The notes below the pieces were generated by a model that saw nothing but the letters and a program-made list of their open reading frames with translations, searched no databases and had not been told where the DNA came from. A stretch of DNA of 64,000 nt from Geothrix campi. GTDB taxonomy: Bacteria > Acidobacteriota > Holophagae > Holophagales > Holophagaceae. Location: the NCBI RefSeq assembly GCF_024609265.1, contig NZ_JANHMP010000001.1, positions 1,054,001-1,118,000 on the forward strand. Reading direction: 5' to 3'. Shown one piece after another: positions 33,626 through 43,089 of this stretch; the first letter of the stretch is position 1; every line of letters starts with the position of its first letter. A program made the position numbers and the translations under genes.

Positions 33626-33856
33626 TCAGAACTCGATATCGATGGACTCTTCGGCGAGGTCGTTCTCTTCGCCCAGCACTTCGCAGGCGGCGCCGTACAT
33701 CTGGAGCACGGCGGTCTTGCGGTTGCTCAGGCTGGTGAGCAGTTCCTTCACGCGCTGCACTTCAGTGGCGATGGTGTTGTTGATCTGGGACACCTCGGAG
33801 CGGCAGCGCTCACGGGTGGTCTCGTAAAAGGCCTTCTGATCCTGGCTCAAATCCAT
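33626..33856 (-). CDS. Small helical protein of unknown function
   Basis: 76 residues, helical, beginning MDLSQDQKAFYETTRERCRSEVSQINNTI and continuing with a heptad-like segment, ending in an acidic EEESIDIEF-type tail. No signal or membrane segment. GGGGAG precedes the ATG by 5 bases. It lies 60 bases downstream of the Ser/Thr kinase gene in the same orientation and may be cotranscribed, perhaps as a kinase partner; that is inference. Confidence 0.7.
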   Translation of the reverse strand: MDLSQDQKAFYETTRERCRSEVSQINNTIATEVQRVKELLTSLSNRKTAVLQMYGAACEVLGEENDLAEESIDIEF

Positions 33857-33915
33857 GGGAACTCCCCGGGGCGACGAAAGTGTACGGAAAAGCTGATCTT
33901 ATCCCGATCTTCCGT

Positions 33916-35862
33916 TCAGGACCACCGGGCGATGACCAGCAGGAGCACGAGGAGCGCGGCCAGACCCAGGATCGCCGGCAGCATCCAGCGGGGCCGCGAT
34001 GGGATCTCCTCGATCGGCTCGATGGTTTCCAGCGCCTCCAGGCCGGACTCGGAGCCATCGCCGGACAGGGGGGCTTTCCGGACGACCGTTTCGGTCTGGA
34101 GCGCCAGGTTGCGATGCGTGCCGCTAGTGAAGCCGTTGGGGGGCGGGAACCGGGAGGCCATCAGGCTCTCCAGGTGGTCGAGCGGCCCGTTGAGCAGGGC
34201 CTGCATGTACTCCGCCACGTCGTGTTCCGTGATGGGCGGGCCCTGCCGCTGGAGGTAGTCGCGCAGATCCCGCTCCATGAAGCGGGCCGAGGGGTAGCGG
34301 TGATCCACGCTCTTCTGGAGCGCCCGGTTCACGATGGCCACCATCTCCTTCGACACGTTCGGGTTCAGCGTGCCCAGGTCCGATATCCGGCCCAGCCGGA
34401 CCTTCTCGAGCACGCCCAGCTCTGAATCCGCCTGGAAGCAGCGCTCGCCCGTGAGCAGCTCGAACAGCACCAGCCCCAGGGAGTAGAGGTCCGAGCGATT
34501 GTCCAGGGGCTGGCCCGTGGCCTGTTCCGGGCTCATGTAGAGCAGCTTCCCCTTGAGCGCCCCCGCCACGGTGTGGCTGGCCTTGCTCGCGGCCTTGGCG
34601 ATGCCGAAATCCACGAGCTTGACGGCGCCCTCGGTGGAAAGGATCACGTTCTGGGGGCTGATGTCCCGGTGAACCAGCTTCAGCTCCCGGTCATCGAAGC
34701 CCCGCTTGCGGTGGGCGTAGTCCAGGGCCGCGGCCACCTTCATCACCACGAAGGCCGCCACCTGCTCCGGGAACGGCAGGCCGTATTCCCGCACCTTCCG
34801 CAGCAGGGTGCGGAGGTCGCGGCCGTTCACGTACTCCATGGCGATGTAGTACGAGCTGCCGGCCTTCCCCAGGTCGAAGATCTGCACGATGTTCGGATGG
34901 GTCAGCTGAGCCGCCAGCTTGGCTTCATCGATGAACATCGTGACGAAGTCCTCGTTGTCGCTGAAGTGCGGCAGGATGCGCTTGATGGCCACGATCTTCT
35001 GGAAGCCCTGCACGCCCCGCTGCTGGGCCTTGAACAGCTCCGCCATGCCGCCGATGGCGATCTTCTCCAACAGGAAGTAGTTCCCGTACTCCTCCAGGAC
35101 CTCCTGCGGTCCTGCCGCCACGGGTTTCGCCTCCAGAGCCGGAGGAGCCGCGGGGGCCCCGGCCGCGCCGGCAGACCAGGCGAAGGGGTCATGGACCCCG
35201 GAAATGCCGCTGAGGGTATAGTCCGACGGCCCCAGGGCTTCGGTCGGGGCGGGAGCCAGGGAGGGGGTCGGCGCTGAAGCCGAAGCCAGGGCCGGAACCA
35301 CGCGCACCAGGTTTCTGACCGGGGCAGGCTCCGGGGGAAGGGCCTCCACCTCTTCGATCACCCGGCCGAAGATCTCCGCGGCGCTCAGGGGGGGCTGCGT
35401 CCCGGAACGCTCGGCTCCAGCTTCGGACGGAGCGGGTTCTGCGCCCTCGGCCAGGTCTGCGAGGAGGTCGCCGAAGATGTCCGTGGTGGTGAGCTTGGCG
35501 GCCCCGGGGCGGTACCGCCGGAGGACGGCCGCGATCTCTCCATCGGGGCGGGTCCGTTCCAGGTATTCCTGCACCCCGGCCCCGGCCACCTCCCCACTCT
35601 GGGAGCCCTCGGTCAGCACCAGCACCGGCAGCCCGGGGTTCCGTTCCCGCAGGCGCTGGACCAGATTGCTGTCCGCGCCCAGGCCATCGGGCGCATTCGA
35701 GTCCAGCAACAGCAGGTCCGGATCCTGGCCCGCCTGGAGGAAGGCCTCCGTGGCGTCGTGGCGGATCCACCGGACCTCCCAGCCATCACCTTCCATGGCA
35801 GACACCAGGCCAGGAGTCCGCAAGGACTCGCCGTCCACGATGAGAAGGAGAGGGCGCCGCAT
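33916..35862 (-). CDS. Receiver-like domain fused to a membrane-anchored Ser/Thr protein kinase
   Basis: 648 residues. The N-terminal receiver-like domain (about 3-115) keeps the phospho-acceptor D54 (LLLLDSNAP) but has one acidic residue (IVDG) where two are usual, and lacks the conserved Lys (EYLERTRPDG instead of KP). A Pro/Ala-rich linker (about 120-250) follows. The Hanks kinase domain (about 255-530) has GGMAELFKA, the VAIKRI Lys, catalytic HRDISPQN and DFG, so it should be active. A single C-terminal helix (MLPAILGLAALLVLLLVI) anchors it. The ATG at 35862 is chosen; 35868 is possible. PknB-like kinases of this type are regulatory; targets unknown. Confidence 0.87.
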   Translation of the reverse strand: MRRPLLLIVDGESLRTPGLVSAMEGDGWEVRWIRHDATEAFLQAGQDPDLLLLDSNAPDGLGADSNLVQRLRERNPGLPVLVLTEGSQSGEVAGAGVQEYLERTRPDGEIAAVLRRYRPGAAKLTTTDIFGDLLADLAEGAEPAPSEAGAERSGTQPPLSAAEIFGRVIEEVEALPPEPAPVRNLVRVVPALASASAPTPSLAPAPTEALGPSDYTLSGISGVHDPFAWSAGAAGAPAAPPALEAKPVAAGPQEVLEEYGNYFLLEKIAIGGMAELFKAQQRGVQGFQKIVAIKRILPHFSDNEDFVTMFIDEAKLAAQLTHPNIVQIFDLGKAGSSYYIAMEYVNGRDLRTLLRKVREYGLPFPEQVAAFVVMKVAAALDYAHRKRGFDDRELKLVHRDISPQNVILSTEGAVKLVDFGIAKAASKASHTVAGALKGKLLYMSPEQATGQPLDNRSDLYSLGLVLFELLTGERCFQADSELGVLEKVRLGRISDLGTLNPNVSKEMVAIVNRALQKSVDHRYPSARFMERDLRDYLQRQGPPITEHDVAEYMQALLNGPLDHLESLMASRFPPPNGFTSGTHRNLALQTETVVRKAPLSGDGSESGLEALETIEPIEEIPSRPRWMLPAILGLAALLVLLLVIARWS

Positions 35863-36006
35863 GATCATCCAGAAGAAGCAGTGAGGGTTAAGGGTAACCA
35901 GAGGCTTTCCTCCTCGCCATAACCCCAGTGTTGAGGTAGACTTTTCGTTCGGTCCGGTGCTGCCCTGCAGCCCTGCCGAAATCCACGGGAAAGGAGGTGC
36001 ATCCAT

Positions 36007-36213
36007 ATGCCTTTGGTCAAGGTCAAAGAAGACGAAACCTTCGAGTTCGCCCTTCGCCGCTTCAAGCGGAAGTGCGAGAAGTCCGGCATTCTCAGTGAGC
36101 TGAAGAAGCGCCAGCACTACGAGAAGCCCAGCACCAAGCGCAAGCGCAAGATGCTCGCCGCCCGTAAGAAGACCCTGAAGCGCCTCGCGCAAGAGCGCCG
36201 CATGATCGGTTGA
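36007..36213 (+). CDS. rpsU: 30S ribosomal protein bS21
   Basis: 68 residues, typical bS21: [25 protein letters not shown] near the start, then a long basic helix ([22 protein letters not shown]). bS21 sits on the 30S platform near the anti-Shine-Dalgarno sequence. The ribosome site is a near-perfect AAGGAGGTG (35991-35999), 7 bases before the ATG. Two hairpins follow the stop codon. It is monocistronic, upstream of mutS2. Confidence 0.96.
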   Translation: MPLVKVKEDETFEFALRRFKRKCEKSGILSELKKRQHYEKPSTKRKRKMLAARKKTLKRLAQERRMIG

Positions 36214-36233
36214 GATGAAGCCCGCTTCATCTC
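36212..36233 (+). other. Hairpin overlapping the rpsU stop codon
   Basis: A 9-bp stem, GAGATGAAG with CTTCATCTC, and a CCCG loop. It includes the TGA stop of rpsU and directly precedes the terminator hairpin. It may stabilise the transcript end or affect termination of translation. Confidence 0.5.
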
Positions 36234-36236
36234 GAA

Positions 36237-36260
36237 AAAGGCCCGCGGAAGCGGGCCTTT
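36237..36260 (+). terminator. Intrinsic terminator of rpsU
   Basis: A 10-bp stem AAAGGCCCGC/GCGGGCCTTT with a GGAA tetraloop, followed by TTGATTT. It separates rpsU from mutS2, whose ATG is 36 bases further on. Confidence 0.85.
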
Positions 36261-36296
36261 TGATTTACTGAAGACTCATGACCCAAGACTGCCCCC

Positions 36297-38717
36297 ATGA
36301 ACCCTGAACTCGACGCCCTTGAATTTCCCGATGCGGTCCGCCTCATCCAGTCGGGCGCCCGCACAGCGCCCGCACGGGCGGCGCTGGGGGCCATGCAGCC
36401 CTGGGATGGGCGGACGGGACTGCGGCGGCTGCACCAGCTGGAGCTGCAGGAGCTTTGGGCCCAGTCTCCGGACTTGCTGCCCATCCTGCCCATGGACGAG
36501 GCCCTCGACGAATTGCTTAATCCGGCTGGCTGGCTGCTCCCGGAACATTGGCGGCAGTTGCGGGATGGCCTGAAGGCCCTGGCCCGCCTGCTGCACAGCC
36601 TGACGACCCTGTCCTGGCCCGAAGCCCACCCCATTCCCCCGGGCGTTCACCTGGGCATCGACCGCCTCCAGGTGACCGCCGCCCTGCTGCCGGAGCCGGC
36701 TCCCATCGCCGAGCGCCTGACGAAAAGTTTCAATGCAGACGGCCAGCTGGACCCGCTGCGCATCCCGGCCCTGGCCAGCCTCCACCGCAGCCGCCAGGAC
36801 GCCTTCCAGGCCGTGCAGGCCAAGCTCCAGAAGCTGCTGCGGGCCACACCGGACGCCTTCAACGAGGCCATGGTCGTGGAGCGCAACGGGCGCTTCTGCC
36901 TGCCCGTGCGGCAGGAGCGGCGCAGCCTCGTGCCGGGGTTGGTGCTGGACCGCAGCGGCAGCGGCGCCACCGTCTTCATCGAGCCCATGGAGGCCGTGCC
37001 CCTCAACAACGCCTTCGTGGAGGCCGACCGCGACTACGCCCAGGCGGTGCAGGCCTTCCTGCGGGACCTGCTGGCGGACTTGCGGGCCCGCCGGGAGGAC
37101 TTCACCCGTTGGCGGGATCTCCAGGCCCAGGCGGACCAGGGGCTCGCCCTCCTGCGCTGGGCCGCCCTCTGCGACGGCCGCCTGCCGGATCTGGAGGCCG
37201 ACCCCAAGCAGGGCCGCCTCTGCCTGCTGGAGGCCCGCCACCCCATGCTGCTGCCTGCGGTGCGGGAGGCCATGGGCCTGGAGCCCCTGACCCACCCCGT
37301 GGTGCCCCTGAACCTGGGGCTGGAGGCGGAGAAGCCCGGGCTGGTCATTTCAGGCTCAAACACCGGTGGCAAGACTGTGGTGCTGAAAACCGTGGGTCTC
37401 CTCTCCGTGCTGGCCGCCTGCGGCTGCGCCGTGCCTGCGAAGGAGGGCTCCAGCTTCCCCGCCCTGCCCAGCCTCCACGCGGACATCGGCGACCATCAGA
37501 CCATCACAGGAAGCCTCTCGACCTTCAGTAGCCATGTCCTGCATCTGAAGAAGATCCTGGAAAACGTCCATGATGGCGGCCTGGTGCTGCTGGACGAGCT
37601 GGGCACGGGCACGGATCCCAAGGAGGGTGCGGCCCTCGGCATCGCCATGCTCCAGACCCTCTCCCGGCGCCGCTGCTGGATCCTCTGCTCGACCCACCTG
37701 GGTGAGATCAGCCAGTGGGCCCTGCGCCACACCCGCTTCCAGAACGCTTCCGTCCAGTTCGACGAAGACCGCCTGGCTCCCACCTACCGTCTGCTGGTGG
37801 GCCAGCCGGGCCAGAGCCGCGCCCTCACCATCGCCGCCAAGCTGGGCCTGCCCAAGGCCGTGCTGGAGCACGCCGACAAGGTGCTGGGCAAGCGGGAGCA
37901 GGACTGGCGCGACTTCCTGCGAGAGCTCGAGGCAGAACGCACCCGCCTCATGGAAGAGGCCGAAGCGTTGCGGCAGCAGATGGCCGCCGCCGAGAAGGAC
38001 CGAGAGATCCTCCGCCAGCGGGAGGAGAAGCTGCGGATCGAACGGGAAGCCTTCCTGCAGGAATCGAAAGAGAAGGTGGCCCGGGTGCTCGACTTCCTCG
38101 ACCACGAGGGCAAGCGGCTCGTGAAAGAGTTGAAGGAGCGCCAGAAGGCCGCCGACGTGAACGCCGACCGCCTGGGCACCGAAGTCCACGAGCGGGTGAA
38201 GCAGCTCACACGCCTGGCGGAGGCGGAACTGGCGCCGCGAGGCGCCAAGGCGAAGCCCGCCGCGCCCAGGGAGGTCCGGGAGGGCGGGTACGCGCGCCAT
38301 CGGGGCCTTGGCGTGGAAGGGAAGGTGGTGACGCTCAAGGGCGACCGGGCCACGCTGGAAACACCCCAGGGCCGCCGCCTGGAATGCCGCCTCGGAGAAT
38401 TGGAACCTATCGGGGCCCGGGAGGCGGCCCCCAGACCTTCCGGCAAGGTGAGGGTGCGGGCTGAAGTCCAGGACATCGACTCCGAGATCAACCTCATCGG
38501 CCGGGCCAGCGACGATGTGGACAGCGAGATCTACCGCTTCGTGGAGGAGGCCCTGGCGGCAGGCCGGCGCTTTGTCCGTATCGTCCACGGTCACGGCACT
38601 GGCAGACTGAAGGCGGCGGTCCGCGAGGCCCTGCGCGGTCATCCCGGCATCGCCCGCGTGGAGGACGCGCCTCAGAACCAGGGCGGCGCCGGCGCCACCG
38701 TCATCACCTTGAAATGA
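36297..38717 (+). CDS. mutS2: MutS2 endonuclease/ATPase
   Basis: 806 residues, usual for MutS2. The lever and clamp region leads to the ATPase core (Walker A SGSNTGGKT about 351-359, Walker B LVLLDELGTGTDP), then a coiled-coil stretch (about 540-630) and a C-terminal Smr domain (about 725-806, with IVHGHGTGRLKAAVREAL). MutS2 lacks the mismatch-recognition domain of MutS; it restrains recombination and rescues collided ribosomes through the Smr part. The Smr entry motif reads INLIGRASD where LDLRGxR is usual, so the nuclease residues may have changed. No gene is cotranscribed. Confidence 0.94.
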   Translation: MNPELDALEFPDAVRLIQSGARTAPARAALGAMQPWDGRTGLRRLHQLELQELWAQSPDLLPILPMDEALDELLNPAGWLLPEHWRQLRDGLKALARLLHSLTTLSWPEAHPIPPGVHLGIDRLQVTAALLPEPAPIAERLTKSFNADGQLDPLRIPALASLHRSRQDAFQAVQAKLQKLLRATPDAFNEAMVVERNGRFCLPVRQERRSLVPGLVLDRSGSGATVFIEPMEAVPLNNAFVEADRDYAQAVQAFLRDLLADLRARREDFTRWRDLQAQADQGLALLRWAALCDGRLPDLEADPKQGRLCLLEARHPMLLPAVREAMGLEPLTHPVVPLNLGLEAEKPGLVISGSNTGGKTVVLKTVGLLSVLAACGCAVPAKEGSSFPALPSLHADIGDHQTITGSLSTFSSHVLHLKKILENVHDGGLVLLDELGTGTDPKEGAALGIAMLQTLSRRRCWILCSTHLGEISQWALRHTRFQNASVQFDEDRLAPTYRLLVGQPGQSRALTIAAKLGLPKAVLEHADKVLGKREQDWRDFLRELEAERTRLMEEAEALRQQMAAAEKDREILRQREEKLRIEREAFLQESKEKVARVLDFLDHEGKRLVKELKERQKAADVNADRLGTEVHERVKQLTRLAEAELAPRGAKAKPAAPREVREGGYARHRGLGVEGKVVTLKGDRATLETPQGRRLECRLGELEPIGAREAAPRPSGKVRVRAEVQDIDSEINLIGRASDDVDSEIYRFVEEALAAGRRFVRIVHGHGTGRLKAAVREALRGHPGIARVEDAPQNQGGAGATVITLK

Positions 38718-38736
38718 TGATCCCTACTACATGAAA

Positions 38737-38760
38737 AAGGCCCCGCGGACGCGGGGCCTT
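38737..38760. terminator. Bidirectional terminator between mutS2 and the TonB receptor
   Basis: A 10-bp stem AAGGCCCCGC/GCGGGGCCTT with a GGAC loop. An A run in front (38734-38738) serves the leftward TonB receptor transcript; the rightward side has only CTTCTAG. The two genes converge here. Confidence 0.8.
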
Positions 38761-38782
38761 CTAGTGGGGAACCAGGGTCGAC

Positions 38783-41700
38783 TCAGAACTTGACGCGGAC
38801 GCCAGCCTGGACCTCGCGGGTCTTGTCCTTGGCCACCAGGCCGAGCTGTCCGAACTCGGCGTTGGTGATGATGTAGCCATTGGGGGAGCGGACGCTGAAA
38901 TCAGCCCTGTTGAAGACGTTGTAGATGTCGACGATGCCTTCCACCTGGAGCTTCCCGTAGACCTTGAAGTTGCGGCTCAGGCGGAGGTCGAACTGGGTGT
39001 AACCGGGCTGCCGCTCGTCGCCGCGGGTGTGCCCGGGAGCGAAGTGGTTGGCCATACCGTCGCCGTTCACGTCATTGACCAGGTAGGCCGAGTAGGGCAG
39101 GCCGCTCTGGTAGAGGCCCCGCACGGAACCCTCCACTCCCCAGAGGATGGGGAAGTAGGCCACCACGTTGACGACCCAGCGGCGGTCGCTATCGCCATAG
39201 CCGTAATTGGAGGAGGGATCCTGGGGATTGGGCGTGAGGGAGGCGCCCAGTTCGCTGCTGAAGTTCGAGTTCGCGGAGGTATAGGTGCCGCGCTCGAAGG
39301 ACCCGGTGTCCTGGGCCTTGGAGTAGGTCACGTTGCCGATGACGCCGGTCTTCTCATCCCAGGTCTTCTTGACCGAGAAGCTCAAGCCCCGGTAGTAGCC
39401 CCAACCATCGGTCTTGACGAGGTAGACATCACTGAAACCGCCGACCGGATTGCCGGGTGTGATGGAGCCCTTGTTGAAGTCCACCCGGTGGCCGCGGATG
39501 ATCGCGTAGTTGGGGCGGGTGGCGATGCTCCAGGCGTCGATGCCCGGCGCGTAGCCATCGTTGTAGGCCTGGCCGCCGGTCTGGCCGAGGTTGATGTTCT
39601 CGAAGCGCTGCAGGTTCTCGTACCGCACGTAGGTCGCCGTCAGGCCCAGCACCAGGTTGTTGCCAAGGTCATGCTCGACACCGAGGCTGGCCTTCTTGGA
39701 GCGGGAGAGCTTGTTCTCCGGATCCCAGAGTGAGGTAGAGGAGGCGCCCGAGGTGAATACGCCGGATCCGGCGATCGTGGCCAGTTCCGCATCCGTCAGC
39801 TTCCGCATACCGCTGCCGCTGATCAGGTTCGAGGCGCTCAGCAGGCCGCTGTTGAAGAGCGCCAGGTTGGTTGCGTTGGTGCGGTTGAGGGAAAAACTGT
39901 AGTTGGTGATGATCTGGCCGTTGCCGGTCATCGTGTTGGAGTGGAGCAGGAGCGGAGTTGGGCTGCTGAAGGAGCCGTAGCCTCCACGGATGACCGTCTT
40001 GCCACGGCCATCCAGGTCGAAGCTGAACGCGAAACGCGGATCCACGGCACTGGCCCCGCTGGCCTTGTCCAGTCCCTGGAAGTTGGGGTTGGGTGCCGGA
40101 TTGTCCGAGAAGGACTGGTTGATGGTCCGCAGGCCCGCTGTCAGGTTCAGACGCTTGTCGAACAGACCGGAATACTGGACCTGCCCGAACACGCTGTTGG
40201 TCTTGGTCCACATCTGGATGCGGCCGTTGTAGGGGCTGACGGCCCCACTGTAGGTGATGGGGTTGGCCCTGTTGTAGTCGGGGTTCGGGGGAACTGGCGG
40301 CGTGTTCAGGTCGCCCAGCGTCCCGTTGGCCCAATCGGCCGCGGCACCGTAGGTACCGAACTGGAAGCGCCCAGCATTGTTCTGAAAGAACTGGTTGTCC
40401 ACGTCGACCTTCATCAGGTCGACGCCGCCCTTCACTTGGAAGTCGCCGTGGCTCCAAGTGGTCGCGCTGAAGAACTGTTGGGTGTTCTCATTGCTCTCAC
40501 GGGGTGTGGAGGTCTTGGTGCCGAAGGCCATGAAGCTGGCGGTGGTGGGCACTTCAAGGGAGGGGACGCCCGGAACCGAGTTGTTCCGCATGGGCCGGGC
40601 CTCCCGGGCGATCTGCAGGCGGCTTTCGGTGAACAGCTCGTTGGTCCAGATGTCATTGGCTTCGACCACCCAGCTGATCGAGTTCGTCTTGGTGGGGATG
40701 TTATTGCTCTCGGCATTGTTGGGGTTGGCGCTGGTGTTGTTCAGCGTGTCCGTCATCGTCTGGTAGTTCATCCGCAGGACAAACCGGTGGTTCTCGTTCA
40801 GCGAATAGTCCAGACGGCCGAAGTACACCGTGTTGGTGTTCTCCATGGGGTAGGCGTGGGGGGGGATGCCGGCCTTGGGGTTGCCCAGTTCCTGGGCCAG
40901 GGTGAGGCCGTTCCGGTTGGTCAGTACGCCCCCCAGCGGGCTTGCCTCGAGGTTATTGAAGTCTTCTGGCCCCATGCCCGAGGTGTACGCCGGATTGGGA
41001 GTCACCCCATCAGCCAGGAATTTGCTCTGTCCAAGCGAAGTCGGATTCGGGTTGGCGGTGATGCTCTTGTTGTAGCGCTCGACGCCCACGAAGTACCAGA
41101 GCTTGTCCTTCACGAGAGCCCCGCCCACGTTGAAGTTCACGTTGGTGGAGTCGTTGAACCGCTGGAGGTTGGTGGGCGTGTTGAAGGTGTGGCTGGGGTC
41201 GTAGGGCACGGGCTTCGGCCGGGCGCTCCAGCTGGTCCGCCGGATCTGGTAGAGGGCGCTCCCGGAGAATTCGTTGGTGCCGGTCTTGGTCACAGCATTG
41301 ATGGTGGCGCCAGCCTGGCCATACTGCACGTCGTAGCCATTGGTCACGATCTGGAGTTCCTTGATCGTGTCCGCGCCGAAGATGAACGGCGTATACACGC
41401 CCCCACGCTGCTCGTTGAAGAACGCGGAATTTGTGCTCGCGCCATCGATCTGGATGGCGTTGAAGATCTGGCGCCCACCTTCGACGGTGAGGCGGCCGTT
41501 GTTTCCTGACACCACTCCCGGAGAAAGCTTGGCCATGTCCGTGAAGTTGCGGCTGACCAGGGGAACGGCCTCGATCACCGCGGCATCCACACTGGTCATG
41601 ACGTTCGTCTCTTTGGTGTCCACGCCGCCGGACACGCCCACGATCTCCACCATCGCGGAAGCCTCCGCCACGTCCAGCCTGAAGTTGGCGATGGTGTTCT

Positions 41701-42001
41701 GGCCCAGGAGTACTTGGATATTGGTGTCCTTCATGCTGCGCATGCCACTGGCGGTGACGGTGAGCTCATAGTTCCCCACCGGCAGCAGCCCGATCTGGTA
41801 CTCACCCTCCGCATTGGTAGTGGTCGTGCGAGCCAGGCCCGTCTCACGGTTTCGCAGAGAGAGGCTGGCACCGGAGACCGACTGGCCGGCCGTGTTCTTC
41901 ACCACGCCGCGCACCGCGCCGGCCGTGGAGGAGGTCTGGGCAGAGGCGATCGTGGCGCAGGCCAGGGCCGTAAGTGTGAGGGTCGACCAACGTCGGTTCA
42001 T
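38783..42001 (-). CDS. Oar-like TonB-dependent receptor with carboxypeptidase-regulatory N-domain
   Basis: 1072 residues. Signal peptide (LTLTALACATIASAQ), then a CarboxypepD_reg-like beta domain (about 25-110: GVVKNTAGQSVSGASLSLRNRETGLART, GEYQIGLLPVGNYEL), a plug domain (about 115-240) and a 22-strand barrel. The C-terminus VRVKF fits Bam recognition. Acidobacterial and myxobacterial Oar/SusC-like receptors of this build import large glycans or peptides, or adhere to surfaces. No SusD partner is nearby. The ATG at 42001 has AGGAG 5 bases upstream and is preferred over the GTG at 42007. TATAAG at about 42099 on the minus strand may be its -10 box. Confidence 0.92.
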   Translation of the reverse strand: MNRRWSTLTLTALACATIASAQTSSTAGAVRGVVKNTAGQSVSGASLSLRNRETGLARTTTTNAEGEYQIGLLPVGNYELTVTASGMRSMKDTNIQVLLGQNTIANFRLDVAEASAMVEIVGVSGGVDTKETNVMTSVDAAVIEAVPLVSRNFTDMAKLSPGVVSGNNGRLTVEGGRQIFNAIQIDGASTNSAFFNEQRGGVYTPFIFGADTIKELQIVTNGYDVQYGQAGATINAVTKTGTNEFSGSALYQIRRTSWSARPKPVPYDPSHTFNTPTNLQRFNDSTNVNFNVGGALVKDKLWYFVGVERYNKSITANPNPTSLGQSKFLADGVTPNPAYTSGMGPEDFNNLEASPLGGVLTNRNGLTLAQELGNPKAGIPPHAYPMENTNTVYFGRLDYSLNENHRFVLRMNYQTMTDTLNNTSANPNNAESNNIPTKTNSISWVVEANDIWTNELFTESRLQIAREARPMRNNSVPGVPSLEVPTTASFMAFGTKTSTPRESNENTQQFFSATTWSHGDFQVKGGVDLMKVDVDNQFFQNNAGRFQFGTYGAAADWANGTLGDLNTPPVPPNPDYNRANPITYSGAVSPYNGRIQMWTKTNSVFGQVQYSGLFDKRLNLTAGLRTINQSFSDNPAPNPNFQGLDKASGASAVDPRFAFSFDLDGRGKTVIRGGYGSFSSPTPLLLHSNTMTGNGQIITNYSFSLNRTNATNLALFNSGLLSASNLISGSGMRKLTDAELATIAGSGVFTSGASSTSLWDPENKLSRSKKASLGVEHDLGNNLVLGLTATYVRYENLQRFENINLGQTGGQAYNDGYAPGIDAWSIATRPNYAIIRGHRVDFNKGSITPGNPVGGFSDVYLVKTDGWGYYRGLSFSVKKTWDEKTGVIGNVTYSKAQDTGSFERGTYTSANSNFSSELGASLTPNPQDPSSNYGYGDSDRRWVVNVVAYFPILWGVEGSVRGLYQSGLPYSAYLVNDVNGDGMANHFAPGHTRGDERQPGYTQFDLRLSRNFKVYGKLQVEGIVDIYNVFNRADFSVRSPNGYIITNAEFGQLGLVAKDKTREVQAGVRVKF

Positions 42002-42187
42002 CGTCACTCCTGAGGCCAGAGAATTGGCCGCCGATGGATTACGGGTCCCGGTTTATTCCGGTGCGTCCGTGGCAGGGAAAAACCAAGGATCCCCGATTCT
42101 TATACGGCGACTCAAGTGCCTTTTTTGTCCGAAAAGTTTCCGGAAATAGTCGACACTCTTCACTCAGTTGTCACAGTCCGGGGCAGC

Positions 42188-42592
42188 TCAGGCCAGGTTC
42201 CTGGACTTCAGGAAGGTCACGAATCCGAAGTCCCCATCGCTGATGTGGTGCTTCAGCCAGCCTTCCATGAAGGTCGGGACCATCAGGGCCAAGGCGTGGT
42301 GACTCTCCTGGAACTTGCTGAGGAGCTCATGGAGGCTGGTGAGCATGGAGGCATGCTCGGACATGTGCTGAGTCAGATCCGGATAGCCGTACCGCGCCAT
42401 GAAGGATTCCTCTGTGGCGAAGTGGCGCTCGGAGTGGCTGACCAGGGAAGCCAGAAGCGCCTCGACTTCCGCACGGTCCGCCCCTGATTGGACGGAGCTC
42501 CGGAGACGGTCGACGGTGGCGAAAAGTTCCTGATGCTGTTCATCAATGATCTGGATGCCCGTGTTGTAGCGGGTGTTCCAAACGACATCCAT
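42188..42592 (-). CDS. Bacteriohemerythrin
   Basis: 134 residues, a single four-helix domain. The di-iron ligands are in place: H20 (DEQHQELF), H57 and E61 (HFATEESF), H76, H80 (HMSEH), H116 and D121 (HISDGD). The protein binds oxygen in the cytoplasm, as an oxygen carrier or sensor in microaerobic bacteria. AAGGA lies 8 bases before the ATG at 42592. It stands alone, divergent from nothing and followed by the upstream region of the TonB receptor. Confidence 0.93.
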   Translation of the reverse strand: MDVVWNTRYNTGIQIIDEQHQELFATVDRLRSSVQSGADRAEVEALLASLVSHSERHFATEESFMARYGYPDLTQHMSEHASMLTSLHELLSKFQESHHALALMVPTFMEGWLKHHISDGDFGFVTFLKSRNLA

Positions 42593-42878
42593 GGCCCGGA
42601 TCCTTTTTTCATGACGAAAACAATGGAATCCGGACTGGGGCCACCACGAACAGGCAATCCACCACACGGATCTTCATACAGCCATACAGAAGACTGACAG
42701 CCGAATGTAGACTTCCGCGATCTTTCGATCAAGAAGATTGTGTTCTCTTTCCTGGAGACTGGTACCGGTGGGCGGTTTCCGGTTCCCGCCGCGCGGCTGG
42801 CTGGCCACGGCGCTTTTCGCCGGGAACGCCGCGCCCTGCGGCGTCCCCGGCGGCGCCTACCTGGCCGCCATCCGCGAC
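42593..42878. other. Intergenic region between hemerythrin and tRNA-Leu
   Basis: No convincing gene. The left part should hold the hemerythrin promoter. The right part (about 42780-42878) is very GC-rich, lies behind the inverted tRNA-Leu copy and contains, on the minus strand, the 11-mer GGGGACGCCGC (42838-42848), which also occurs in the repeat block after tRNA-Ser(GGA) (8390-8400). Confidence 0.35.
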
Positions 42879-42896
42879 TTCGAGTCCGACCACCGG
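42879..42896 (+). repeat. Inverted copy of the tRNA-Leu(CAA) 3' end (18 bp, perfect)
   Basis: The plus strand here equals the tRNA-Leu sequence from the T-loop TTCGA to the CCGG of the acceptor arm, in opposite orientation to the tRNA. It lies 36 bases from the tRNA copy (42933-42950), past the terminator hairpin. As at the serine locus, the copy ends at the T-loop boundary and the strand continues outward with GTC. Confidence 0.85.
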
Positions 42897-42905
42897 ATAG
42901 GAGAA

Positions 42906-42922
42906 GGGCCCCGTCGGGGCCC
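42906..42922 (-). terminator. Hairpin terminator of tRNA-Leu(CAA)
   Basis: A perfect 7-bp stem GGGCCCC/GGGGCCC with a 3-nt loop, 5 bases past the CCA end on the minus strand, followed by TTCTCC. It lies inside the 18-bp inverted repeat of the tRNA 3' end. Confidence 0.65.
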
Positions 42923-42927
42923 ATGGA

Positions 42928-43014
<87 letters not shown>

Positions 43015-43089
43015 CAGAACCGCCAGGATATCGCGGCACTGCGGGTTTTCATAGTCATGGAGGTGTGCGCCACCTACCTCCTGAGACCC

